DNA of 64,000 nt from Triglochin maritima (taxonomy: Eukaryota; Streptophyta; Magnoliopsida; Alismatales; Juncaginaceae). The position numbers and the translations under genes were made by a program. The notes below the pieces were generated by a model, which saw only the letters and a list, made by a program, of their open reading frames with translations, was not told the origin of the DNA and did no database searches. The stretch spans positions 20,131,621 to 20,195,620 of the forward strand of contig OY821784.1 in NCBI GenBank assembly GCA_963682175.1, given 5' to 3'. Of this stretch, positions 46,851-59,601 are shown in pieces (within the stretch, counting starts at the first letter, position 1; each line of letters opens with the position of its first letter).

Positions 46851-49247
46851 CTTATAACGATAAGGAGAGATGGAAGAGAGGAGCGAGAGGGACAGAAGGA
46901 GAAGAAGAGAGAGGATAAAGAGAAGAGAAGGAGATGGGACTCCTCTCTCAATCTCCTCCTTCCCTTCTTCGCTCCTCTCCCCGTTCTCTCTCCCCCCTTC
47001 TTCCCTCTCCTTACCTTCTCTCTCCTTCTCCCTCCTATCCTCTTCTCTTCCCTCTACTCTCCTTTCTCTCTCTCTTCTCTCCCCTTCTCTATCTCCTTAT
47101 CCCTCTCCTCCTCTCACCTCTCTCGGTTCCTCCCTCCTCCTCTATCTCTCTTGCTTCTCTCCTTCTGTGTCTCTACTCTCCCTTCTCTATCTCGTTCCCT
47201 TCCCCTTCCCTCTTCTCCTCCTATCCTTCTCCGTTCTCCTCTCATTTTCTTGTTCCCTCTCACCTCCTCTCTTGTTCCCTCTCTCCTTCTTCTTCTCTCT
47301 CTCTCCCCCTCTTCTCCCTCTCTCTCCTCCCCTCTCGTCCTCTCGTTCTCTCTCCCTCCCTCCCGCTCTCTCCCTCCTTCTCCGCTCTCTCCTCTTATCC
47401 ATCTGTGTCCTCTCGTTCCCTCTCTCTTCTCCTTATCTCTCCCTCTCTCTCCTGCCCTCTCTTCCTCTCCTCTCCTTCTCCCTCATCTTCTCTCTCTCCT
47501 TTAATCCTTTCATCTCCTCTAATTGCCCCTCTCTTCTCCTTCAATCCCTCTCCTTTTTTTCTCTCACCTTCCCTTCTCTGTCTCCTCCTCTCCCTCTCCT
47601 CTTCTCCATTTCACTCTCTCTCCTTCTCCCTCTTATTATCTCTCTCGTTCTCTCTCCTCTTATCTGTCCTCTCTTATTTCTCCTTCTCTATCTCCCTCTT
47701 ATCCCTCTCCTTCTCTCCTTTTCTCTCTCCCACTTATCCCACTCCTCCACTCCCTCCTTCTCCTCCTCTCGCTCTCTCTCCCTTCTTCTCCCTCGTATCT
47801 CTTATCTTTTCTCCCATCCCTCTCTCCTCTTTTCTGTTCTCCTTCTCTTCTCTCCTTATCCTTATCCCTATTCTCACTTCTCTACCTCTATCCTTCTCTC
47901 TTCTCCTATGTTGTCTACCTCTCTCTCTTCTCCTTCTCTCCCCCTCTCTTCCCTCTTCTCTGCCTTCTCATTATCCTTATCCTTCTCCTCCTCTCTCCCT
48001 TCTCATTTCTCTCACCTTCTCTTTCTCTCTCTTCCGTCTATCCCTCTCTCCTTATGCCACTCTCTTTATCTCTCTCTCCTTCTCCATCTTCTTCTCTCCC
48101 TTATCTTGCTTCTCCTTTTCTCCCACTCATCTCTCTCTCCTCGTCCCATTCTGTACAGCCCTTCTCTCACTCTCTCTCGTTCTACCCCTCTCTCTTCTCT
48201 CCTTCTCTACCACTCTCCTTCTCTCTCACTCTTCCCTCTTCTCTTTCTCTCATCTCCCTCGCCTCATCTCTATCTCCCTCACATTCCCTCTCCTCTCCCT
48301 TCCCTCTTATCCCTCTCCCCTTCTTCTTCTCTCCTTATCCTTCTCTCTTCTTCTTCTCTCTACCCATTTTATCCTTCTCCATCCTCCTCTTTCCCTTCTC
48401 CTTCTCTCTCTCCCTCTTTCCTTTCTCCCACTCCTTCACCTCCTCTCTCTTCTGCCTCTCTCTTCTTCTCCCTCTCCTTCTCCGTCTCCCCTCTACTTCG
48501 CTATCCTCCTGGCTCCCTCATCTCTTTCTCTCTCCCTCTTCTCTCCTCCTTCCCTCTCTTATCTACCTCTCTCGTTCCCTCTCCCTCCTCTTCCTTCTTC
48601 TCCTTCATTTTCTATCTCCCTCCTCCTTCTCTCGCTCTCTCCCCCTTCTTCTCCCTCCTCTCTCCCTCTCCGCTCTTGTCTATTCTCGTGTTCTCTCTCT
48701 CTGCTCTTCTTATCCTCTTTTCTCCACTCTCCTTCTCTCCCCCTTCTCTACCTCTCGCTCTCGTTCTCCATATCTCTTCTCTCTCTCTCTCTCTCTCTCC
48801 CTTTCCCTCTCTTCTCTTATCTCTCTTCCCATTTCTCCTCTTCTCTACCACTCTCCTCCCTCTTCTCCTTCTCTCCTCCTCCTTGTTCTACCCCTCACCT
48901 TCTCTCGCTTCTCCTTTTCTCACTCTCCCTCTTATGCTCTTTCTCTTCTCCTTCTCTCTCGTTCACTCTCTCCTTATCTCTCTTTACTTCTCTCACTTTC
49001 TCCCTCTCTCCTCCCTTCCTCTTCTCTCTCCCTCTCTTTCTCTTCCTCTCCTCCACTCTCCCTTCTCTCTCTTCTCTCCCTCCTCTCTCCTTCTCTAACG
49101 CTCCACCCTTCTCACTCTCCTCTTCTCTCGTTTCCTCCCTCCTTCTCTGTTCTCCTTCTCTCTCCCTCTTCCTTATCTCTTCTTCTCTCTCTCTCTGTCC
49201 TCTTCCCCCCTCTCTCCTCTTCCCTCTTCTCGTTCCCTATCTCTCCC
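46851..49247 (+). repeat. satellite unit S17, complete (2397 bp), altered CArG box
   Basis: The only unit whose switch reads CCTTATAACG in place of CCTTATAAGG (46850-46859). The island also has GGGACAGAAGG. About 10 bases are lost near 47938. CTGGCTCCC is kept, but the S14-S16 variant CCCCCACATT has returned to CCCTCACATT. Confidence 0.95.
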
Positions 49248-51654
49248 CTTATAAGGATAAGGAGAGATGGAAGAGAGGAGCGAGAGGGAGAGAAGGAGAA
49301 GAAGAGAGAGGATAAAGAGAAGAGAAGGAGATGGGACTCCTCTCTCAATCTCCTCCTTCCCTTCTTCGCTCCTCTCCCCGTTCTCTCTCCCCCCTTCTTC
49401 CCTCTCCTTACCTTCTCTCTCCTTCTCCCTCCTATCCTCTTCTCTTCCCTCTACTCTCCATTCTCTCTCTCTTCTCTCCCCTTCTCTATCTCCTTATCCC
49501 TCTCCTCTCACCTCTCTCGGTTCCTCCCTCCTCCTCTATCTCTCTTGCTTCTCTCCTTCTGTGTCTCTACTCTCCCTTCTCTATCTCGTTCCCTTCCCCT
49601 TCCCTCTTCTCCTCCTATCCTTCTCCGTTCTCCTCTCATTTTCTTGTTCCCTCTCAGCTCCTCTCTTGTTCCCTCTCTCCTTCTTCTTCTCTCTCTCCCC
49701 CTCTTCTCCCTTTCTCTCCTCCCCTCTCGTCCTCTCGTTCTCTCTCCCTCCCTCCCGCTCTCTCCCTCCTTCTCCGCTCTCTCCTCTTATCCATCCGTGT
49801 CCTCTCGTTCCCTCTCTCTTCTCCTTATCTCTCCCTCTCTCTCCTGCCCTCTCTTCCTCTCCTCTCCTTCTCCCTCATCTTCTCTCTCTCCTTTAATCCT
49901 TTCATCTCCTCTAATTGCCCCTCTCTTCTCCTTCAATCCCTCTCCTTTTTTTCTCTCACCTTCCCTTCTCTGTCTCCTCCTCTACCTCTCCTCTTCTCCA
50001 TTTCCCTCTCTCTCCTTCTCCCTCTTATTATCTCTCTCGTTCTCTCTCCTCTTATATGTCCTCTCTTATTTCTCCTTCTCTATCTCCCTCTTATCCCTCT
50101 CCTTCTCTCCTTTTCTCTCTCCCACTTATCCCACTCCTCCACTCCCTCCTTCTCCTCCTCTCGCTCTCTCTCCCTTCTTCTCCCTCGTATCTCTTATCTT
50201 TTCTCCCATCCCTCTCTCTTCTTTTCTGTTCTCCTTCTCTTCTCTCCTTATCCTTATCCCTTTTCTCACTTCTCTGCCTCTATCCTTCTCTCTTCTCCTA
50301 TGTTGTCTACCTCTCTCTCTTCTCCTTCTCTCTCATTCTCTCCCCCTCTCTTCCCTCTTCTCTGCCTTCTCATTATCCTTATCCTTCTCCTCCTCTCTCC
50401 CTTCTCATTTCTCTCACCTTCTCTTTCTCTCTCTTCCGTCTATCCCTCTCTCCTTATGCCACTCTCTTTATCTCTCTCTCCTTCTCCATCTTCTTCTCTC
50501 CCTTATCTTGCTTCTCCTTTTCTCCCACTCATCTCTCTCTCCTCGTCCCATTCTGTACAGCCCTTCTCTCACTCTCTCTCGTTCTACCCCTCTCTCTTCT
50601 CTCCTTCTCTACCACTCTCCTTCTCTCTCACTCTTCCCTCTTCTCTTTCTCTCATCTCCCTCGCCTCATCTCTATCTCCCTCACATTCCCTCTCCTCTCC
50701 CTTCCCTCTTATCCCTCTCCCATTCTTCTTCTCTCCTTATCCTTCTCTCTTCTTCTTCTCTCTACCCATTTTATCCTTCTCCATCCTCCTCTTTCCCTTC
50801 TCCTTCTCTCTCTCCCTCTTTCCTTCTCTCCCACTCCTTCACCTCCTCTCTCTTCTGCCTCTCTCTTCTTCTCCCTCTCCTTCTCCGTCTCCCCTCTACT
50901 TCGCTATCCTCCTGGCTCCCTCATCTCTTTCTCTCTCCCTCTTCTCTCCTCCTTCCCTCTCTTCTCTACCTCTCTCGTTCCCTCTCCCTCCTCTTCCTTC
51001 TTCTCCTTCATTTTCTATCTCCCTCCTCCTTCTCTCGCTCTCTCCCCCTTCTTCTCCCTCCTCTCTCCCTCTCCGCTCTTGTCTATTCTCGTGTTCTCTC
51101 TCTCTGCTCTTCTTATCCTCTTTTCTCCACTCTCCTTCTCTCCCCCTTCTCTACCTCTCGCTCTCGTTCTCCATATCTCTTCTCTCTCTCTCTCTCTCTC
51201 TCTCTCCCTTTCCCTCTCTTCTCTTATCTCTCTTCCCATTTCTCCTCTTCTCTACCACTCTCCTCCCTCTTCTCCTTCTCTCCTCCTCCTTGTTCTACCC
51301 CTCACCTTCTCTCGCTTCTCCTTTTCTCACTCTCCCTCTTATGCTCTTTCTCTTCTCCTTCTCTCTCGTTCACTCTCTCCTTATCTCTCTTTACTTCTCT
51401 CACTTTCTCCCTCTCTCCTCCCTTCCTCTTCTCTCTCCCTCTCTTTCTCTCCCTCTCCTCCACTCTCCCTTCTCTCTCTTCTCTCCCTCCTCTCTCCTTC
51501 TCTAACGCTCCACCCTTCTCACTCTCCTCTTCTCTCGTTTCCTCCCTCCTTCTCTGTTCTCCTTCTCTCTCCCTCTTCCTTATCTCTTCTTCTCTCTCTC
51601 TCTGTCCTCTTCCCCCCTCTGTCCTCTTCCCTCTTCTCGTTCCCTATCTCTCCC
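49248..51654 (+). repeat. satellite unit S18, complete (2407 bp)
   Basis: First unit with the S18-S20 set: a 3-base loss giving CCCTCTCCTCTCACC (49498), CTCTCAGCTCC (49652) and CTCCTCTACCTCTCC (49976). It is also the last unit with CTGGCTCCC. A long (CT)n run near 51182 accounts for part of its length. Confidence 0.95.
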
Positions 51655-54039
51655 CTTATAAGGATAAGGAGAGATGGAAGAGAGGAGCGAGAGGGAGAGA
51701 AGGAGAAGAAGAGAGAGGATAAAGAGAAGAGAAGGAGATGGGACTCCTCTCTCAATCTCCTCCTTCCCTTCTTCGCTCCTCTCCCCGTTCTCTCTCCCCC
51801 CTTCTTCCCTCTCCTTACCTTCTCTCTCCTTCTCCCTCCTATCCTCTTCTCTTCCCTCTACTCTCCTTTCTCTCTCTCTTCTCTCCCCTTCTCTATCTCC
51901 TTATCCCTCTCCTCTCACCTCTCTCGGTTCCTCCCTCCTCCTCTATCTCTCTTGCTTCTCTCCTTCTGTGTCTCTACTCTCCCTTCTCTATCTCGTTCCC
52001 TTCCCCTTCCCTCTTCTCCTCCTATCCTTCTCCGTTCTCCTCTCATTTTCTTGTTCCCTCTCAGCTCCTCTCTTGTTCCCTCTCTCCTTCTTCTTCTCTC
52101 TCTCCCCCTCTTCTCCCTCTCTCTCCTCCCCTCTCGTCCTCTCGTTCTCTCTCCCTCCCTCCTTCTCCGCTCTCTCCTCTTATCCATCCGTGTCCTCTCG
52201 TTCCCTCTCTCTTCTCGTTATCTCTCCCTCTCTCTCCTGCCCTCTCTTCCTCTCCTCTCCTTCTCCCTCATCTTCTCTCTCTCCTTTAATCCTTTCATCT
52301 CCTCTAATTGCCCCTCTCTTCTCCTTCAATCCCTCTCCTTTTTTTCTCTCACCTTCCCTTCTCTGTCTCCTCCTCTACCTCTCCTATTCTCCATTTCCCT
52401 CTCTCTCCTTCTCCTTGTTTTTATCTCTCTCTTTCTCTCTCCTCTTATATGTCCTCTCTTATTTCTCCTTCTCTATCTCCCTCTTATCCCTCTCCTTCTC
52501 TCCTTTTCTCTCTCCCACTTATCCCACTCCTCCACTCCCTCCTTCTCCTCCTCTCGCTCTCTCTCCCTTCTTCTCCCTCGTATCTCTTATCTTTTCTCCC
52601 ATCCCTCTCTCCTCTTTTCTGTTCTCCTTCTCTTCTCTCCTTATCCTTATCCCTATTCTCACTTCTCTGCCTCTATCCTTCTCTCTTCTCCTATGTTGTC
52701 TACCTCTCTCTCTTCTCCTTCTCTCTCATTCTCTCCCCCTCTCTTCCCTCTTCTCTGCCTTCTCATTATCCTTATCCTTCTCCTCCTCTCTCCCTTCTCA
52801 TTTCTCTCACCTTCTCTTTCTCTCTCTTCCGTCTATCCCTCTCTCCTTATGCCACTCTCTTTATCTCTCTCTCCTTCTCCATCTTCTTCTCTCCCTTCTC
52901 TTGCTTCTCCTTTTCTCCCACTCATCTCTCTCTCCTCGTCCCATTCTGTACAGCCCTTCTCTCACTCTCTCTCGTTCTACCCCTCTCTCTTCTCTCCTTC
53001 TCTACCACTCTCCTTCTCTCTCACTCTTCCCTCTTCTCTTTCTATCATCTCCCTCGCCTCATCTCTATCTCCCTCACATTCCCTCTCCTCTCCCTTCCCT
53101 CTTATCCCTCTCCCCTTCTTCTTCTCTCCTTATCCTTCTCTCTTCTTCCTCTCTCTACCCATTTTATCCTTCTCCATCCTCCTCTTTCCCTTCTCCTTCT
53201 CTCTCTCCCTCTTTCCTTCTCTCCCACTCCTTCACCTCCTCTCTCTTCTGCCTCTCTCTTCTTCTCCCTCTCCTTCTCCGTCTCCCCTCTACTTCGCTAT
53301 CCTCCTGTCTCCCTCATCTCTTTCTCTCTCCCTCTTCTCTCCTCCTTCCCTCTCTTCTCTACCTCTCTCGTTCCCTCTCCCTCCTCTTCCTTCTTCTCCT
53401 TCATTTTCTATCTCCCTCCTCCTTCTCTCGCTCTCTCCCCCTTCTTCTCCCTCCTCTCTCCCTCTCCGCTCTTGTCTATTCTCGTGTTCTCTCTCTCTCT
53501 GCTCTTCTTATCCTCTTTTCTCCACTCTCCTTCTCTCGCCCTTCTCTACCTCTCGCTCTCGTTCTCCATATCTCTTCTCTCTCTCTCTCCCTTTCCCTCT
53601 CTTCTCTTATCTCTCTTCCCATTTCTCCTCTTCTCTACCACTCTCCTCCCTCTTCTCCTTCTCTCCTCCTCCTTGTTCTACCCCTCACCTTCTCTCGCTT
53701 CTCCTTTTCTCACTCTCCTTCTTATGCTCTTTCTCTTCTCCTTCTCTCTCGTTCACTCTCTCCTTATCTCTCTTTACTTCTCTCTCTTTCTCCCTCTCTC
53801 CTCCCTTCCTCTTCTTTCTCCCTCTCTTTCTCTCCCTCTCCTCCACTCTCCCTTCTCTCTCTTCTCTCCCTCCTCTCTCCTTCTCTAACGCTCCACCCTT
53901 CTCACTCTCCTCTTCTCTCGTTTCCTCCCTCCTTCTCTGTTCTCCTTCTCTCTCCCTCTTCCTTATCTCTTCTTCTCTCTCTCTCTCTGTCCTCTTCCCC
54001 CCTCTCTCCTCTTCCCTCTTCTCGTTCCCTATCTCTCCC
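51655..54039 (+). repeat. satellite unit S19, complete (2385 bp)
   Basis: It carries the S18-S20 set. A private loss of about 20 bases near 52160 removes one CGCTCTCTCCCTC step. TTGTTTTTATC near 52415 is private. CTCCTATTCTCC near 52380 is shared with S20. Confidence 0.95.
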
Positions 54040-55800
54040 CTTATAAGGATAAGGAGAGATGGAAGAGAGGAGCGAGAGGGAGAGAAGGAGAAGAAGAGAG
54101 AGGATAAAGAGAAGAGAAGGAGATGGGACTCCTCTCTCAATCTCCTCCTTCCCTTCTTCGCTCCTCTCCCCGTTCTCTCTCCCCCCTTCTTCCCTCTCCT
54201 TACCTTCTCTCTCCTTCTCCCTCCTATCCTCTTCTCTTCCCTCTACTCTCCTTTCTCTCTCTCTTCTCTCCCCTTCTCTATCTCCTTATCCCTCTCCTCT
54301 CACCTCTCTCGGTTCCTCCCTCCTCCTCTATCTCTCTTGCTTCTCTCCTTCTGTGTCTCTACTCTCCCTTCTCTATCTCGTTCCCTTCCCCTTCCCTCTT
54401 CTCCTCCTATCCTTCTCCGTTCTCCTCTCATTTTCTTGTTCCCTCTCAGCTCCTCTCTTGTTCCCTCTCTCCTTCTTCTTCTCTCTCTCCCCCTCTTCTC
54501 CCTCTCTCTCCTCCCCTCTCGTCCTCTCGTTCTCTCTCCCTCCCTCCCGCTCTCTCCCTCCTTCTCCGCTCTCTCCTCTTATCCATCCGTGTCCTCTCGT
54601 TCCCTCTCTCTTCTCCTTATCTCTCCCTCTCTCTCCTGCCCTCTCTTCCTCTCCTCTCCTTCTCCCTCATCTTCTCTCTCTCCTTTAATCCTTTCATCTC
54701 CTCTAATTGCCCCTCTCTTCTCCTTCAATCCCTCTCCTTTTTTTCTCTCACCTTCCCTTCTCTGTCTCCTCCTCTACCTCTCCTATTCTCCATTTCCCTC
54801 TCTCTCCTTCTCCTTCTTATTATCTCTCTCTTTCTCTCTCCTCTTATATCTCCTCTCTTATTTCTCCTTCTCTATCTCCCTCTTATCCCTCTCCTTCTCT
54901 CCTTTTCTCTCTCCCACTTATCCCACTCCTCCACTCCCTCCTTCTCCTCCTCTCGCTCTCTCTCCCTTCTTCTCCCTCGTATCTCTTATCTTTTCTCCCA
55001 TCCCTCTCTCCTCTTTTCTGTTCTCCTTCTCTTCTCTCCTTATCCTTATCCCTATTCTCACTTCTCTGCCTCTATCCTTCTCTCTTCTCCTATGTTGTCT
55101 ACCTCTCTCTCTTCTCCTTCTCTCTCATTCTCTCCCCCTCTCTTCCCTCTTCTCTGCCTTCTCATTATCCTTATCTTTCTCCTCCTCTCTCCCTTCTCAT
55201 TTCTCTCACCTTCTCTTTCTCTCTCTTCCGTCTATCCCTCTCTCCTTATGCCACTCTCTTTATCTCTCTCTCCTTCTCCATCTTCTTCTCTCCCTTCTCT
55301 TGCTTCTCCTTTTCTCCCACTCATCTCTCTCTCCTCGTCCCATTCTGTACAGCCCTTCTCTCACTCTCTCTCGTTCTACCCCTCTCTCTTCTCTCCTTCT
55401 CTACCACTCTCCTTCTCTCTCACTCTTCCCTCTTCTCTTTCTCTCATCTCCCTCGCCTCATCTCTATCTCCCTCACATTCCCTCTCCTCTCCCTTCCCTC
55501 TTATCCCTCTCCCCTTCTTCTTCTCTCCTTATCCTTCTCTCTTCTTCTTCTCTCTACCCATTTTCTCCTTCTCCATCCTCCTCTTTACCTTCTCCTTCTC
55601 TCTCTCCCTCTTTCCTTCTCTCCCACTCCTTCACCTCCTCTCTCTTCTGCCTCTCTCTTCTTCTCCCTCTCCTTCTCCGTCTCCCCTCTACTTCGCTATC
55701 CTCCTGTCTCCCTCTTCTCTCCTCCTTCCCTCTCTTCTCTACCTCTCTCGTTTCCTCTCCCTCCTCTTCCTTCTTCTCCTTCATTTTCTATCTCCCTCCT
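54040..55800 (+). repeat. satellite unit S20, left part (interrupted by LINE B)
   Basis: 1761 bases up to the LINE junction. The unit resumes at 61321 and ends at 61957, together 2398 bases. It carries the S18-S20 set and CTCCTATTCTCC. About 20 bases are lost near 55712 just before the insertion region. Confidence 0.95.
55784..55800 (+). repeat. target-site duplication of LINE B, copy at LINE 3' end
   Basis: TTTTCTATCTCCCTCCT, identical over 17 of 17 bases to 61304-61320. The T-run of the tail starts at its last base, so the length is 16-17 bp. It may extend by ambiguity in the T-run at the other end. Confidence 0.9.
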
Positions 55801-56005
55801 TTTTTTGCAAGCAAAAGGGAGGCTCAGCCTCTAAATCGATTAAGTGTGTGAATTTACAACCTACAAAAATTGTCCTTTAATTCCGCAGGATATGCCACAT
55901 GCATACCCGGCCACTACTTCTACTCTATCACTATCACCTAATTAAGGCTCCACATTTCGACCCATTACACCACGGGACTCATGCTATTACAAAAGGTATA
56001 ATACC
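55801..56005 (-). other. LINE B 3' UTR with terminal double hairpin and poly(A)
   Basis: The tail is T at 55801-55806 on the + strand. The hairpins are TTTTGC-TT-GCAAAA-type at 55803-55816 and GAGGC-TCA-GCCTC at 55819-55831. Both stems are identical to those of LINE A; the loops differ. ACAACCTACAAAAAT follows near 55857. The remaining bases to the ORF2 stop show nothing recognisable. Confidence 0.75.
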
Positions 56006-59000
56006 CTATAGTGCCCAAGTTCTATGAAAGTCCAATAAGCTCGCGGGATCCTCTATAATCTCTTTGAGGTTGCTCCCAATGCTTCGCACTCCTTCCTTCA
56101 CAAGTTTTACAACATCCACCGAGCGCTTCTTCTCATCATCGAAAATTCGCCTATTCCGCTCAAGCCAACATTCGTGCACCGCCGCGCCTAGAGCCAAACG
56201 CATTAAGTGCACCTTTTCAGCCCCTCCCCCAATCCTCATTAGTCCATGTACCTCGGCTTCCATAGTTCCTTCCACGTTCGTGCTCAAACTTAGCACCCTC
56301 TTGACTTGGCCCCAAACAGATTTCGTGAACTTACATTTCCAGAAAAGGTGAGCCATATCCTCCTCACCATCCTCGCAAAGCACACATATGGTATCGTGTG
56401 TGGCTCCCATTTGCTTCATCAAGCACTTGGTTGTCAATCTTCCACGCAAAACTCTCCAAAGAGTTAGTGCATGTTTCGGAATGTGATGTTTATGCCATAC
56501 TAGGGAGGCCCAACCCACATCCTCCATCCTTGGAGTTATCCACTTCCAAGCCTCCTTTATGTTGAACTTCTCACTAGTCATTCCCACACGAACCGGTTTG
56601 TCACTTCCACCATGGATTGGGACACTTAATATTTGCGGCCATAACTCCTCCATCTCGGTAATTCGTGGAAATGGGAGCTGCCACGTCCCATCTCTAATAA
56701 AATACGACACATGAGTATCCATGGGGACCCCCATGTTGTATTGCAGCCAATCTCCCCCCGGGCGAGAGATAAACGGTATTCCACACCAAGGGTCAAGGAA
56801 GAAACGAATGGAAGTGTCATCCCCTACTTGGTACTGCATTTTCTCCTTCGCTTTGTCACGAACGCTCAATATACCTTTCCATGCCCATGAGGAATTTGCT
56901 GGAGGCCGAGCAAGCCAAATTGATCTATTTCGCATGTATTTACGGCGAATGCATTGCACCCAAAGTGACGCACCATTTTCAACCACCAACCAAAAAAGTC
57001 GTAGCATTCCAACTTCGTTCCATTCCGTGAGCCTCTTCAGCCCCAAGCCTCCCTTTTTCTTTGGTTTGCATATATCTTTCCATGCCACGGCCACCCATTT
57101 CTTTGGGCCACCCCACACGAAGTGTATCATGATACTCTCCAACTCCTTCAACACCTTCCTTGGAAGCAAGAAGGTAGATGTCCAATATATACTAAAGGAC
57201 ACCAAAACACTCCTCACCAACTCCACCCTCCCCGCCATGGATAGGAAACTCCTCTTCCAAGTGCTTAAACGGGTGCGCACCTTCTCAATGAGGACCAAAC
57301 AGTGTTGCTTGCCAATACGCGCCGAGAACAATGGCAGCCCTAAATATATCACCGGGAAATCGACTCTCTCCATCCCCAAATGTGCACAAATCCATTGACC
57401 ATCTCTTGCATCCCCCCAATAAATACTTGGCTTTTGGTAGTGTTTAGTTGGAGGCCCGACATGGCTGAGAACTTCACAAGAACCTCCTTTATCGCACGGG
57501 CATTCTCATGGGTAGCATCCGCGAACACCATCACATCATCGGCAAATAGAAGATGAGACACCGGGATGTCCCCACATCTTGCCGTTGTGATAGTTCCCCT
57601 CTCCACCTCTTCCTTGATCATCATACTCAATACTTCCATACACAAGACAAACAAGTAGGGGGCAAGTGGGTCACCTTGCCTAAGTCCATTTGTTGCGCGG
57701 AAAGGCTTTGAGTTGGCACCATTCACCGTTACCACAAATGACGCTCGCACACACGCCATCATCCATTTCCTCCACAAGCTTGGAAAGCCGAACCTCTTCA
57801 ATACTTCTTCAAGGAATGTCCATGAGACGGAGTCATAAGCCTTGCGTAAGTCTAGCTTGAGACACATACGCCCCTTCCCTCGACTCAAGTGCATATTATG
57901 GCATACTTCATGTGCTACCAAAATGTTGTCACTAATCCTTCGTCCACTCACAAATGCACTTTGCGTCTCCCCCACCAATCGTGGAAACACCTTCTTCAAC
58001 CTATTTGCCAATACTTTTGAAAGATAGCGGTAAATCATATTGCATAGGGAGATGGGGCGATAGTCATCAACCGTAGTTGGCGTCGCCTTCTTCGGAATGA
58101 GTGTAATTGATCTATAGTTTACTTGAGCTAACAACTTCCCACTACGCATGAAGGAGTCCACCGCCTTGAATATATCTAGCTTCACCCATGACCACGAGCT
58201 CTTGAAGAACTTTGCATTGAACCCATCGGGGCCCGGTGCCTTGTCCACGTTCGAATGCATGACCACATGCTCCAACTCATCCATACTTAGGTTCTTGATT
58301 AATGCTGCACTTTCACCTTCCTCAAGTCGTGGGAGTTGGACTTGTGAGTCAAGAGTTTGTACCTGAAAACCATTAGCAAACAAGTTAGAGTAACGGCGCC
58401 TAAACGCCTCACGAATCTCCTCCTCACTCTCAAAGGTTTGACCCCCTTCCATCACTCGTCTCACATTGTTGGTGGCTCTCCTCACACGAAGGGAAGCATG
58501 AAAGAATCTAGAGTTCCGGTCGCCCTCACGTAGCCACTTTATCCTCGATTTTTGCCTCAAAATTGATTCCTCCCTCGTTAGTTCTCGATCATACTCATCT
58601 TTGCATCGAGTTTCATTTTCTTTGAGAAGTTCATCATCCGGGTGTGCCATCCTTTGAAGTCTCACCCCTTCAAGGGCTGATTTAGCTTCATTTACTCTCT
58701 CCACCGGATCCCCAAACGTTTCCTCGGTCCACTTTTTCAAGGCCTCTTTCACCGCCCCAAGTTTCGCCATTACTCGGAACATGGGTGTCCCATCCACCAA
58801 AGTGGCCCATGCTGTACCAACAACATCCGAAAAACCCTCATGGTCAACCCAATAGTTTGCAAATCGGAACATTCTAGCCTTACGAATGCTCGTCTTTTCC
58901 GTCGTCATAAGAAGTGGGGAGTGATCGCTAAGCTCTTTACCACCCACCACGTAAGAAATTTCCGGGAAATCAGCCAACCAAGCATGCGACATAAGGATCC

Positions 59001-59601
59001 TATCTATACGTGTTTCAATGCACGCCTCACCATTGGACGAGTTGGTCCACGTGAATTCCCATCCGGTTGATGGCACCTCAATTAGTTGCACCCGGTCTAA
59101 ACAAGAGTTGAACTCCTCCATCGCCGTGATATTTAACCCCGCACCACCTCTCTTCTCCTCTCTCCTTCTTATGCAATTGAAGTCCCCACCTACAATCCAA
59201 GGTGTAGAACTCGGGGGTGCCGCTCTTTCCAAGTCCGCCCAAAGCCTTCTTCTTTCCACATACCCATTTTCCCCATACACCACCGTGATTACCATGTTCT
59301 TCCCATTTCGTAGCTCCTTTCCTTCGAGTTGAAGTAGTTGTGTCGTTTCCCATGTCACGTGTAAATCCATTTTGCTTTCATCCCACATCACAAGTATCCT
59401 TCCCGAATCCACGATCATGTTGTTTGCCGCCCATTGATTATTTTCCCATATAGCTCTCCGGAAGCGATCCAACTTCTTAGTCTTCACTTTGTGTTCCAAA
59501 ATGCACACAACATCCGCCTTTGCCTCTCTTATTTTTCCCCGTATCATGTGTGCACGGCCGGGGAGATTTGCGCCGTGCACATTCCACACAAGCATATTCA
59601 T
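56006..59601 (-). pseudogene. LINE B ORF2: endonuclease-reverse transcriptase, one frameshift
   Basis: It starts MNMLVWNVHG, with the ATG overlapping the ORF1 stop as ATGA. Endonuclease residues visible are N7, E36, D140 and N142 in VGGDFN, and D226-H227 in SDH. The reverse transcriptase has APGPDGFNAKFF, LIPKK, DYRPISLCNMIYR, KLDLRKAYDSV, LRQGDPLAPYLF and FADD at 57535-57546. The zf-RVT domain is near the C-terminus (HHIPKHALTLWR, CVLC, HLFWKC). A single-base frameshift lies between about 57380 and 57405, just after the catalytic core and before VIYLGLPLF, and splits it into 750- and 457-codon frames. No in-frame stop was found elsewhere, so this copy is one indel away from an open ORF2. Confidence 0.94.

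Larger units (their letters stand above)
36632..55800 (+). repeat. pyrimidine satellite array, block 2 (units S12b-S20a)
   Basis: The same monomer and orientation as block 1. Unit starts are at 37318, 39723, 42089, 44449, 46851, 49248, 51655 and 54040, with unit lengths from 2360 to 2407. Unlike block 1 there is no large internal deletion and no clear trimer; instead variants are shared by runs of neighbours. 36649-37317 is the right part of unit S12. Confidence 0.97.
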
